Source: Eutrigla gurnardus (lineage: Eukaryota > Chordata > Actinopteri > Perciformes > Triglidae). From it: DNA of 64,000 nt. A program made the position numbers and the translations under genes. Below the pieces are notes generated by a model. It searched no databases. It saw only the letters and a list, made by a program, of their open reading frames with translations, and was not told where the DNA came from. Where the stretch lies: positions 27,929,648-27,993,647 of the forward strand of contig OY741275.1 in NCBI GenBank assembly GCA_963514095.1, read 5' to 3'. The stretch's first letter is position 1. Each line of letters begins with the position of its first letter. Shown piece after piece: positions 15,001-27,700 of the stretch.

Positions 15001-15737
15001 AGCCAGATGGATTGAAGCTATCCCTCTTACCAAGAGCTTGGAGTTCACAATCACTGGTCTTAAGGCAGATGTAGAATATGAATTCTGTGTGAAGGCCATA
15101 AACAAAGTTGGCAGCAGTGTGCGTAGCCCATATTCAGATGCAGCTGCAGCAATGGACAGAACTGCTGAGCCATCATTTGATGTTGACATTGAGATGCGTA
15201 AACAACTTATTGTCAAGCATGGCACAGCATTTACTCTCAATGTACCATTCAAGGGAAAGCCTGTGCCAACAGTGACATGGGCCAGAGAGGGCATCGATCT
15301 AAAGGTCAGAGGAAACATTGAAACAACAGAATCCAGCACTTCGCTGACCATTGAAAAGTCAACTAGAAATGACTCTGGAGAGTACTCCGTCACTCTTGAA
15401 TCAACATTAGGAAAAGCAACATTGCCTATGGTTGTCAAGGTGCTCGACTCCCCTGGGCCTCCTGTCAATGTTAAAGTATCGGCAGTGACCAGGGATTCTG
15501 CAACCCTCACTTGGGAAGCTCCAGAGAATGATGGTGGTGATGCAGTGAAGGCCTACCACGTTGAAAAACGTGAGGCCAGTAAGAAGGCCTGGGTCTCTGT
15601 GACCAGTAACTGCCGCACAATGACATACAAGGTAGAAGAATTGCCGGAGGGAGCCATGTATTACTTCAGAGTTGTTGGAGAAAATGAGCATGGAGTGGGT
15701 GTCTATCAGGAGGTCAAGGCTGGAACAAAGATTACAG
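2..15737 (+). CDS. ttn: titin exon 1 of window: giant A-band exon, ~53 Ig/Fn3 domains
   Basis: The exon is an uninterrupted 5,245-codon frame whose 5' end lies outside the window (base 2 reads S-Q-T-W-T-E-L, inside an Fn3 domain). It corresponds to the single ~17-kb A-band exon of human titin. Ig domains begin near 769, 1978, 2848, 4025, 5290, 6160, 7340, 8538, 9408, 10593, 11848, 12714, 13889 and 15169, separated by three, two and three Fn3 domains in turn. This is the 11-domain C-zone super-repeat, period about 3.3 kb. Fn3 domains show the repeated pattern W-x-x-P-x-x-D-G-G ... Y-x-V/I-E-K-R ... Y-x-F-R-V. It ends in phase 1 at ITACAG|GTAACA-type donor 15738. Confidence 0.96.
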
Positions 15738-18700
15738 GTAACATATGATCTGACTGACTGACTTTAATTTATACAACCTTTAATATTTGACAAAATTTGC
15801 TTCATAAAATGTCCTATTGTCTTTTTCAGAGGTACCGAGTGCACCCATGAAACTTGGAGTTGCAAATGTTACCAAGGACAGCGTTACGATTGCCTGGACA
15901 AGACCAGAATATGATGGCGGTAGCAGAGTCACCAGTTACCTTATTGATGCCCTGGAGAAGGGTCAGACCAAGTGGGTGAAGTGTGCGACTGTGAGGGCCA
16001 TGACCCACACCATCAAGAACCTGAGGGAGTGTGCTGAGTACTACTTTAGAGTCCGTGCTGAGAACCATGCTGGACTCAGTGAACCGAAGGAGATGATCGT
16101 ACCAGTTATTGTCAAGGAAATACATGGTATGACCTTTACTACTTCATTAGATTTGTTATTGAGTTTGGGGTTTTGCATCAAAGGTAATGCATAATATTAA
16201 CTGCTGACTGACAATTCTGTATTTCCATGTAATTGTAATTTTCCATGTATTTCGAAAAATCTTGATCCATAGATACCCTTTGAAAAGTCATGGGATGTAT
16301 GGGGGTTTGATAGGGGTACATGTTTTAAGCTGATATTAGTAATAATCATATTGATGTCTTATTTTCAAACAGAGGCTCCCGAGTTTGACCTGAAGAACTA
16401 CCCCAAGAATACAGTTTATGTGAGAGCAGGATCCAACCTGACTTTTGAGATTCCTCTCACTGGCAGGCCTTTGCCTAAGGTGACCATTTCCAGGAGCAAT
16501 GTTGTCATCAAGGGATCCAAGAGGCTGTTGACAGAAGTAACTCCAGACAGTTTAATCATCACCCTAAATGAAAGTATTTCAAGTGACGCTGGAAAATATG
16601 AAGTCACTGCCTCAAATGCAGGAGGAACCACTAAGATCTTTATTATCTTCGTTGTGCTGGACAGACCTGGACCTCCTATTGGTCCAGTTGAGGTCGGAGA
16701 GGTCGGAGAGACCACAGTATGTCTGAAATGGGCTTCTTCAGAGTATGATGGTGGCAGTCCTGTTACCAACTACATTGTTCTGAAACGTGAAACCAGTACT
16801 CCTACCTGGGCAGAGGTATCAACTAGCATTGCCAGAAGCTTGATCAAGGTAACCAAGCTGACCAAGGGAGAGGAGTACCAGTTCAGAATCAAGGCTGAGA
16901 ACCGCTTCGGTGTTAGCGACCATATTGACAGCAAACCAGTCATGATAAAGCTTCCCTACAGTAAGTTATAGTGTGTGTGCATGTAAAGCTGCAATCCCAA
17001 TTCAGCAATCGCATCCTTCAGAGGTCTGCCTGAAGGCTGAATGTGTCCAAGCAGCTGAGACTCCTTCAAACTCAGCCCAGAAATGCATCCTTCTGTTCCT
17101 GATTCAGATGATCCAACTGATAATCCTTCAAGACCTAACATATCCCAAGATTCCAATGGGTCAGCAGCAGGAGATTCAGTAGAAAAAACTCTCAGCCTGA
17201 AATATATCAGGAAGCACATCCTCCATCAGAATATAAAATAAAAAATATAAAACGTGATATTTTAGTTACCCCTTCTATGCGTTTTCCTGTCAACCGCAGC
17301 TGGTTGCTAGGCTAAGGGAGCAGCAAACGGTGGGCACACAAACAACTGATGACACAAAAAGGACCAGACCACACTGTCTCATTTCAGGATTCTGTTCGGC
17401 CTTTTGTGGCCTTTTGTGGCCTTTGTGGTCTACGTCGGCTGCGGCTGCTGAATTGGGACTGTGTGTGTCTTAATATTTTAATTGTCCATTTGCTGTGGCA
17501 ACTTTTCTTCTGTGGATCTTTCTGAGTAAACATTAACATAAATGTTGTCTATTCCAGGCATCCCTGGACCTCCATCCACACCATGGCTGAGCTTCATATC
17601 TAGAGAGAGCCTGACAGTCTGCTGGAATGAGCCAGTCAGTGATGGTGGAAACACTGTGATTGGATATCATCTCCAGATGAAGGAGAGGAGCAGCATCCTC
17701 TGGCAGAAGGTCAATAAGACACCAATCTCAGGAAACCAGTGGCGAGTCACAAACATCTGCCCAGGCCTCATCTATGAATTCAAGGTGGCAGCTGAAAATT
17801 CCGCCGGTATTGGAAAGATGAGCAAGACCTCTGAGGAGGTGCTTGCTATTGATGCCTGTGGTAAGTGTTTTTTTTAAGTCTTTAGGGGACCCATTAAATA
17901 ATATATACGCTTACACTGAAAATGTTTTTTTTTTTTCCACTTTAATATTAAAGAGCCCCCAGCAAATGTCTGCATCACAGAAGTCACCAAGAACTCAGTG
18001 AAGCTGGCCTGGCAGAGGCCTCCATACGATGGTGGCAGCAAGATAACCGGCTACAGTCTGGAGAGGAGGGAGGCTCCCAGTGGCAGATGGGTGAAGGCCA
18101 ACTTCACAAACATAATTGAGCTTGGTTTTAGTGTATCTGGACTGAATCAGGATGAGTCTTATGAGTTCAGAGTATACGCCAAGAACGCTGTTGGGTCTGT
18201 TAGCAACCCATCTCTAATTGCTGGCCCTGTCACTTGTGTTGATGCATGTGGTAAGAATTTCATGTATCTCTATTTGCTTATTTTAAAATACGTCTATTGG
18301 ATTTCTTTTACGTTACTAATATTGATATCTCATGTCTCACAGGTGCCCCGGCCATTGACCTTCCTCCAGAGTATCTTGATCTAGTTCAGTTCCAGGCTGG
18401 AGCTTCAGTTAAGCTTAGATTGGGATTCATCGCCAAGCCTCTGCCAACCATTGAGTGGCTCAAGGATGGAAAGGAGCTGGTAGCGACATCGACTCTGTCT
18501 ATTGAAAGCACAACTGACTCTTCTGCTGTTCTGATCAAGGATGCAGCTCGCTTTGACACCGGCTCATATGAGATCAAAATGAAGAATGTTCTGGGCTCAG
18601 CATCTGCAACCATAAGGATTGAAATCCTAGGTATTTAGAAATGATTGCCTCACTCAGTGGCGGACTTAGCACATTTGGTGCCTAAGCCGAGCTAATTATA

Positions 18701-21700
18701 ATTTATAATTTGTAAAATAAAATACAAATTCACTCTGTTTCCAGAAAAATAACACATATAAGAATATGTGCAAATTGCTTTCAATAAAAATAACACGTGT
18801 TTAATAATAAAAATGATGGCGCCCTAGGTACCGAGGCACTGCCCCTGGCCTCACCACTTCATATTTCCATAATTCTCAATCTATCCAATTTAAATCGACT
18901 TGCTCAAATGTTATACTAATGTTATGTAGTCTTCCATAATCCCTGTATTTAATTCTGTTCCTCCCCTTAGACAAACCTGGACCCCCAGTCGGCTCCATCC
19001 TATTCAACTCCGTCACGGAAGACAGGATCACCTTCAGCTGGGAGCCTGTTCCCGAGTCTGACCAGGGAGGTTCCAAGGTGACCCACTACGTTGTTGAGAG
19101 GCGGGAAACCAGCCGAGTGGTCTGGTCGACAATTTCAGACAAACAGGAGCACACATACGCCTGCGCCAGCAAGCTGATGCGTGGAAACGAGTATGTGTTC
19201 CGTGCAATGGGTGTGAATAAATACGGAGTTGGAGAGCCACTGGTGTCGGAGCCCGTCGTCGCTAAGAACTCCTTCGGTAAGTTTATAGAATGCTTGGAAT
19301 ATTAATGTATGTAATGTGGATAAGTTTGTTTTCAAATCAAGTCCTCTTTAAACTAACACAACTCAGTCCTCTTAAAGTGGACCAACAGGAAATAGACTCA
19401 GTTCTATTTGGTTTCACATTGTCAGCTCATTTAATAGAGGACAGACAAATTTCTATTTCTGGTCGACTTCAGCTCTGATGGGGCCTCTGCCCTTTTTCTG
19501 ATAGTTTCTACCTTCATCACTCTGCTGGTCAATAACATGTTTACACTTCCACACATAAGCTTTCCTCATTAATTCCATCTAAAATATCTATTTTATATTC
19601 ATGTGAAAACATCTCCTACAAACAACTAGATTTATTCAGGTTCTCCCCACAAACTTCATTTTACAAGATCGGATTTGAAGGTCAAAACAGATTTGCTGTT
19701 TACAATGTGGATTGGCAAGCATGAAAGCCGTTCAAATCATATATTTTTACTGAATATCGATCAATTAAGATCAGTGGGTGATCACACAGGTATCCTTAAC
19801 CGCAAGCCTAGGGGCTAGAGACTTGGCTTTTCTATGGGGTGATCTATGGGGATTTAAATTAAATTATGTATAAAGTAACAGTGGAACACTTGAAAACTAT
19901 GTCTGTCTGTCTTTGCTCCAACTGCATTTCGTTGCTACTAACAATGACAAATAAAAACTGAACTGAGAGGACTACAATTTCATACAGAGGACAGTGTTCA
20001 AAGACCGCCTCCAGAGGAGGTCTCAGTACGGTTTTGTTGAAGACTGTCCTCTTAACATGATTGTTTCTATCATTTGTATAGTAACTCCTGGGCAGCCTCA
20101 GACGCCTGAGGTGAATATCATCACCAAGACCACCATGGTGGTAGAATGGGACAAACCAGTAGCAGACGGAGGCAGCACCGTGACAGGCTACTACCTGGAG
20201 CGACGTGACAAGAAGAGCTTACGCTGGATCAGGGTTTACAAAGACCCTGTTACTGGCATCAAACAGACCGCCTACCATCTGACAGAGGGAAACGAGTACC
20301 AGTATCGCATTTGTGCAATTAACAAGGCCGGAGAGGGACCGTTCTCTGACGCGTCAGACTTCTACAGGGCTGCTGACCCAGTTGGTAGGTGGTCTAACAT
20401 TCACAGATGTCCAACAAACACAAGAAAGATGAATATACAGCCCCATAAAACAAATACATGTTGCTTACAGATCCACCAGATGAGCCTTGCAAGCTGAAGG
20501 TGGTGGACTCCACCAAGACCTCCATCACCTTGGGCTGGTCCAAGCCAGAATGGGATGGAGGCAGTGTGGTCACCAGCTATGTAGTGGAGAAGCTGGATGA
20601 GGGAGAGACAGAATGGACTGAGATCACCTACAAGGGAGAAGTCAAGACAACAGAATACACAATTCACGACCTGAAACCAGCCATCAACTACTTCTTCAGA
20701 GTCTCTGCTGTCAACTGTTCTGGACGTGGCGAGCCTCTGGAGATGACCGAGCCTGTGCAAGCGAAGGATATCCTGGGTAAATCACTGCTATTGAAATATG
20801 TTCAGTAGGAAACATGTATATCTAGTCTGGTTGTTACATTGCACATATATATGGGAGCAGCAGCAGCAGCTCAGTTCATGGGGACTTGACTTGGAAACTG
20901 CAGGGTCACCGGTTCAAGTCCTCGGACAGACAGAAGACAGACTTCTGCTTACCTCAGCTGCAAGACTGAGGATTATGTCACAGCCATCTTCCAGAAACAG
21001 CGTGATGTTTTACATAAGATAAATGTGGACTTCTTTAAAAATGTGGACTGGTAGCTGGGGAGGTGTTGGTTCACCTCCTGCACTGTGTGCTTCTTTGTAC
21101 AATGTGTGACCCTGTCTGTTTGTCCTGATTTCCACAGAGGAAGCCCAGATCGACTCGGACGTGGCCATGAGAACTCACTACATAGTGAAGGCTGGTAAGG
21201 ATGTGGAGCTGTCTGTCCCCCTGAAGGGGAGACCTGCTCCCACTGCTTCCTGGAGTAAGGGAGAAGAATGCATCGATCGGGACCCCAGATATGAGTTCCA
21301 CCACTCTGATGTGACCACAGTTCTTGTTTTGCGTGAGGTGACCAGGCTGGACACCGGAAAGTACACAGTGAAGATAGAGAATGGTGTGGGAGAGCCAAAG
21401 ACTCTTACCCTGTCCGTGAAGGTGCAGGATACTCCAGCTCAGTGCAGGAACCTAGTTCTGAAGGATGTCACCCGTGGAAAGGTGACTCTCTGCTGGGAGC
21501 CACCGCTCCTCGACGGTGGGGCTGAAATAACCAACTACATTGTTGAGAGGAAGGACTCCTCCAAGAGGACTTTCTCTGCAGTAACAAACAAATGCACAGA
21601 CACAACATACACGATTGAAGACCTCTCCGAGAAGACGTCCTTCTTATTCCGTGTGTTGGCAGAGAATGAGAATGGTGTTGGTGATCCATGTGAGACACTT

Positions 21701-24700
21701 GAGGCTGTGAAGGCAACAGAGACTCCAGGACCAGTCAAGGAGGTTTCTATGAAGGATTCTTCAAAGACCTCGATCACTCTGCAGTGGCTGAAGCCCGATT
21801 ACGATGGCGGCAGCATCATCTCTGACTTTGTTATTGAGAAGAAGCTCAAAGACCAGGAGTGGTCTTTGGGAGGAACCAGTCGACAGTGTGCGTTTGAAGT
21901 CAAGAATCTCAAGGAGCATTCCGACATGTTCTTCAGAGTTGCCGCCAGGAATGAGAAGGGACAGGGTGACTTTGTTGAGATTGGGCCTATCAAGGTCATT
22001 GACTACATCATCACACCTGAGGCAAGCCTTGCAGAGTACCCAAGTGGCTCCATCAATATCCGACTGGGTCACAACGTGCACTTGGAGTTGCCATACGTAG
22101 GTAAACCCAAACCTTCTATTCTGTGGCTGAAGGACAACCTCCCACTGAAGGGGAGTGACCAAATCCGCTTCAAGACGACAGAAGACAAAGCCACTCTGAT
22201 GATTAAGAATGTGAAGAAGGAGAATGAGGGTAAATACACCCTGACCCTCGATAATAAAGTCAACAGAAGATCCTTCCACATCCATGTCATCACACTTGGA
22301 CCACCATCAAAGCCTGTTGGACCAATCCGCCTGGATGAGGTGAGAACTGAGAGCATCATGATCTCCTGGGATGAACCCAACGACGACGGTGGTGGATACA
22401 TCACCTGCTACAGCGTAGAGAAGCGGGACACCTCCCAGTCTGACTGGAAGATGGCCTGTTCCAGTCTGGAGGGTACTCAGTTCAAGGTCCCCAACCTGGT
22501 CAAGGGAGTCCAGTACCAGTTCAGAGTGTGTGCTGAGAACAGATATGGTGTCAGCGAGCCTCTGACCTCACAGATGGTCATTGCCAAACACCAGTTCAGG
22601 CCTCCGGGTCCACCAGGCAAACCTATCATATACAACGTCACCAATGATGGCATGAGCATCCAGTGGGAGCAGCCTATCTATGACGGCGGGACCCCGATCC
22701 AGGGCTTCCATGTGGAGAAGAGGGAAAAGAACAGCATCATGTGGCAGAAGGTGAACACTGTGCTGATCAAAGAAACAGATTACAGGATCCTTGAGCTCAT
22801 TGAAGGCCTTGAGTACTCCTTCAGAGTCTACGCCCAGAACGATGCTGGCTTCAGCCGAATGAGTGACGAAAGCAAGCCGACCATGGCTGTCAGTCCTGTT
22901 GGTGAGTTCAGACAGTCACATTACTTTGTTTGTTAAGAATCAAGAGAACATAAATGAATTCCAGCTCAAATAGAATAATACAGGTATAAAATATGAAGTT
23001 AAATGATGAACAAAGGATGTAAATCACTTAATCCTTGATATATTCTGAAGGTGATAGTACAGTGGTGCTGAGTTCAGGTCTGAGTCCAGGACTACACCAA
23101 TATTTCTGGTCTTGGTGTGTGGTGACTTTAATCATTCCTCCTTGACTCCAAAAACAACTACCTGAGTTGTATCTTTGTTTAATTGAAGGAAATTCTGGTC
23201 CATCCAATAGTTGATTTGTTCAGTGCATTAACTGGGTGATTGTATTGGACCCCTGGTGATGTGGTTATGTAGATGTGTTTGTCATCTCCATTATTATGGT
23301 AACTTAATTTAAAATCTAATCATTTAGTCATTTCTGTTTCACTAGAATAAAAGCAATTTGGCAGAATTAAGTTGAAAGATGCCCCTGATGTGTTTCAGAC
23401 CCTCCCGGCCAGCCAGACTACACCGATGTGACGAGTGACTCGATCACGCTGAAATGGGATGCACCCAAACGCGACGGTGGCAGTAAGATTACCAGCTACA
23501 GCCTTGAGAAGCGCCAAGGACAGGGCCGCTGGTTCAAGGCCAACTTGACTGATGTACACGACTGCCAATACACCGTCACTGGGTTGGCGATGAACGAACG
23601 CTACGAGTTCAGAGTCACTGCCAGGAACGCCATTGGCGTGGTCAGTCCTCCCTCCAACTCCTCTGGCTTGATTGTTGTCAGAAGTGAGAACGGTGAGTCG
23701 TGACAGAACTAGGAGGGGGGGAACGTCAGGACTGATGAGGGTTCATCATGTTTGTCATTCAACGTTGAGTACATGTGAAGCAATGTTCTGTACTAACGCA
23801 TTCCCTTCTTCCATGAAAACCAGCTTCACCAATTATTGAGTTTGGTGCCGAGTACTTTGAGGGTTTGACGGTCAAGGCGGGAGACAACATCAGGCTGAAG
23901 GCGAATATCAATGGACGTCCCGTTCCCACAGTCGTCTGGTATAGAGACGGTGTGGAGGTCACCAAGAAGATGATGGACATCATCAATGTAGCTGGATCCA
24001 GCACCCTGTTTGTTAGGGATGCTGACCGGACACACCGTGGCCTCTACACTGTGGAGGCCACAAACGGATCGGGAGTCAAGAAGGAGAACATCCTAGTTCA
24101 AGTCCAAGGTACGCAGTTTATAATAATAATTTTTAAAGGTCACGCCTGCACACAGTTCATTCATTGACATTTCATCCTGCTTGGATCTTCATCACTTCTG
24201 CTTGAATAAAGGAAGAAGAGGTGATTTAAATATCCTCATTCAAAGTTCATATTTTTTCAGGTCTGAATCTATAGTATGAGATGAAAAATATTTTATTTGT
24301 ATATATTTTTCCGTAGGTGATGTAATTTCTGCTATATCTTCTGATATTGTTTGATTTGTGATGATGAATATGACAAATGTTGGAAATAACATTATAATAT
24401 TTGGTACTATGGTGTTTATATCAGTTTGTGGTGTCTTGGATGAACCAGCCTGCCATGCATTGTGTGCATGTAGGATAAATCAATAAATATTTAAATCAAT
24501 AAATCGTGACATGAGGGAGTGTTCAAGCCGAGTACCTCCGTTAGTTGCGTCTGATTTATCTCTCTAACTGTGATCTCACACACCTGTGTCATGCAGACAC
24601 ACCTGGGGAGGCAGTGGGACCCATCACCTTCAGCAACATTTCAGAGGGGAAGTGCTCCCTGACGTGGAACCCACCAGAGAACGACGGCTGCTCGGAGATT

Positions 24701-27700
24701 ACGCATTATGTCATTGAGAAGCGCGAGACTGCCAAGATCTCCTGGGCTTTGGTGTCTGATGAATGCAAAGAGTGCAGCTTCAATGCAACCAAACTCATAA
24801 AGACCAATGAGTACCAGTTCAGGGTCTCTGCTGTGAACAAGTTTGGAGTTGGCAGACCTTTGGAATCCAGCCCCATCATTGCACAGATGCAGTACAGTAA
24901 GTGGAAAGTTGGTTGTTATTTAATTCAATTTCAATTTCAGATTTCAGTGTTTTGCAAACATTGCACTAATCTGTCCAAACTGTTCCCCTCAGCTACTTCG
25001 GATGCTCCTGGTACTCCGGATGCTACCGAGGTGACAGGAGAGAGCATCACCCTGTCCTGGACTGCCCCCACATCTGATGGAGGAAACCCCATTCAGTATT
25101 ACCTCATCGAGAAACGAGAAAAGAAGACTGTCAGGTTCTACAAGGTGATGACCAAGAAGCCCATTGTGGAATGTGCTCACAAGGTGCTCCACCTGTCAGA
25201 GGATGTGGAATACGAGTTCCGTGTCATGGCGGTGAACGACGCCGGCATCGGAGCTCCTAGCAACATCTCTCTTCCCATCAAAGCTGCCGAGCCGAAAGAT
25301 ATTCCTTGTGCTCCGTCTGTGGTCTGTGTGTGCGACTCCACCAACACCTCAATCAGCCTGGAGTGGTCCAGACCTGCAGATGATGGAGGCATGGAGATCC
25401 TGGGCTACATCGTGGAGATGGTGAAGGGAGAAGACACCGAATGGAAGAGAGTCAATGAGGAGCTGGTGGCAGAAACAAACCACACAGTGACCGGTCTACA
25501 GTCAGGAGCTGACTACAAGTTCCGTGTAGCAGGTGTCAATCACGTGGGCAGAGGCGATTACCAGGAGATTCCTGAGCCAGCTCAGGCTGTGGACAGGCTG
25601 ACTCCTCCACAGGTGGACATCGACGCGACCTTCAAGCAGACACACATTGTCAAGCCTGGAGGTTCAGTGTGCTTGGGCATTAACTTCAGAGGAAAGCCAG
25701 TTCCCACTGCCACCTGGGTGAAGGAGGAAGGAGAGCTTGGTGCCATGTCAGAGGTCACGACTTCAGACGGCTACAGTTCTTTAAGTATTGAAAACTGCTC
25801 TAGAAATGATACAGGCAAATACACCGTTAACCTGGAGAATGCTAGTGGCAGCAAGGCCGTAACATTCACTGTAAAAGTGATGGACACTCCTGGACCGCCA
25901 CAAGCCGTGGCCTTCAAGGAGGTGTCCCGAGGCTCAGTCACTGTCATTTGGGAGCCGCCTATCAATGACGGTGGAGCACGAATCCATCACTATATTGTTG
26001 AGAAGCGCGAGGCTAGCCGCCGCACATGGCAGCAGGCTGATGGCAAGTGCACTAAGTGTATCCTGAAGATCCAGGATCTGTTGGAAGGAGTGCCGTACTT
26101 CTTCAGGGTCTCAGCCGAGAACCAGCACGGTTTAGGTGAGGCGTTCGAGCTGACGGAGCCTGTCATCGCCACTGCTGCGCCAGCATCTCCAAAGAGACTG
26201 GACATCCTGGACACCACAGACAACTCTGTTTCACTGGGCTGGCTGAAACCAGAGCATGACGGTGGCAGCCGCATCCAGTGTTACATCCTTGAGGCCAAGC
26301 CAAAGGGTGCAGACAAATGGATGGTGGTTGGCAGCACCACGCATCTCACCTATGTGGTTGAAAAGCTCAACAAGGGTGATGAGTATGACTTCCGTGTGAA
26401 GGCCAAGAATGAATCTGGCAGCAGCGCGCCCAGGGAAACTCTGACTTCTGCACTGGTCAAAGAACCTCACATCGAACCTGCTGCTGACCTTAGTGACATC
26501 TCCAACCAGCTCATCACCTGCAGCTCTGGCAGAACATTCATCATTGATGTTCCCATCAGTGGCAGACCTGCTCCTAAGGTCACCTGGAAGCTGGAAGAGA
26601 TGAGGCTAAAGAACTCCGATAGAGTCTCCATCCAAACCACCAAGGACAGAACCAGCATCTCCGTCAAGGAAGCCATGAGAGGAGATGGTGGTAAATATTA
26701 CCTGACTCTGGAGAACGTGGCAGGAGCCAGGACCTTCACTGTTGCTGTTAATGTCACAGGTAGACCCAGTCCTCCAACTGGACCCATCGAGATCTCAGCC
26801 ATCACCTCTGTGTCCTGCGTCATGAACTGGCAACCACCAGAGGATGATGGCGGCATGGAAATCACTAACTACATCGTGGAGAAGCGTGAGTCCGGCTCCA
26901 CCGCCTGGCAGCTGATCAACTCCAGCGTAAAGCGCACAACTCTCGACATCAGTCACCTGACCAAGTACATGCAGTACACATTCAGGGTGTCTGCCGAGAA
27001 TCGCTTTGGTGTCAGCAAGTCCACCGAGTCTGAGACGATTGTTGCAGAGCATCCTTTCAGTAAGTTCTACTCCAAAGACTAACATTTGAATTTATTCACA
27101 AATTGAACATTTAGAAGATGCTTGTAATCTTATATCTGTTATTGCTGCTATTCAGATGGTTCATTTGTGTAAACATGTCTTCTGTTGAATCAGGTTGGCA
27201 TTTAAGTGATTGTGACACAATGACACAATCGTTTTTTGTTTTTTTTATCACAGCACCTCCTAGTCCACCAACAAGGCCTTCAGTCAGCAATGTCACTGCT
27301 AATGCAATGACCCTCAAATGGGAGGAGCCATACCACGATGGTGGAAGTCAGGTGACAGGCTACTGGATTGAGAAGAAGGAGAGGAACAACATCCTGTGGG
27401 TCAGAGAGAACAAGATCCCTTGCTTTGACTGCTACTGCAGGATAGAGAGCCTTGTTGACGGTCTGGAGTACCAGTTCAGGGTTTACGCCATGAACAGTGC
27501 TGGACTGAGCAAAGCTAGTGAGGCCTCTAAGGGAGCAGTTGCTCAAAACCCAGTTGGTGAGTTTTAGCACAGATCAGAATATCCAGTATTGTTTTTGTTT
27601 ACACTCCATTGCGCTACCATATCTGATCTGTTCTTTAGATCCACCAAGTAAGGCAGAAGTCACAAATGTTACAAGAACCACTGTCTCCCTCAAATGGTCG

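Noticed and set aside
16373..16660. Ig domain of titin exon 3 lacking the core tryptophan
   Set aside because: The human domain also reads T-L-S-R-D-G at this place as I remember it, so it is a conserved trait, not damage.
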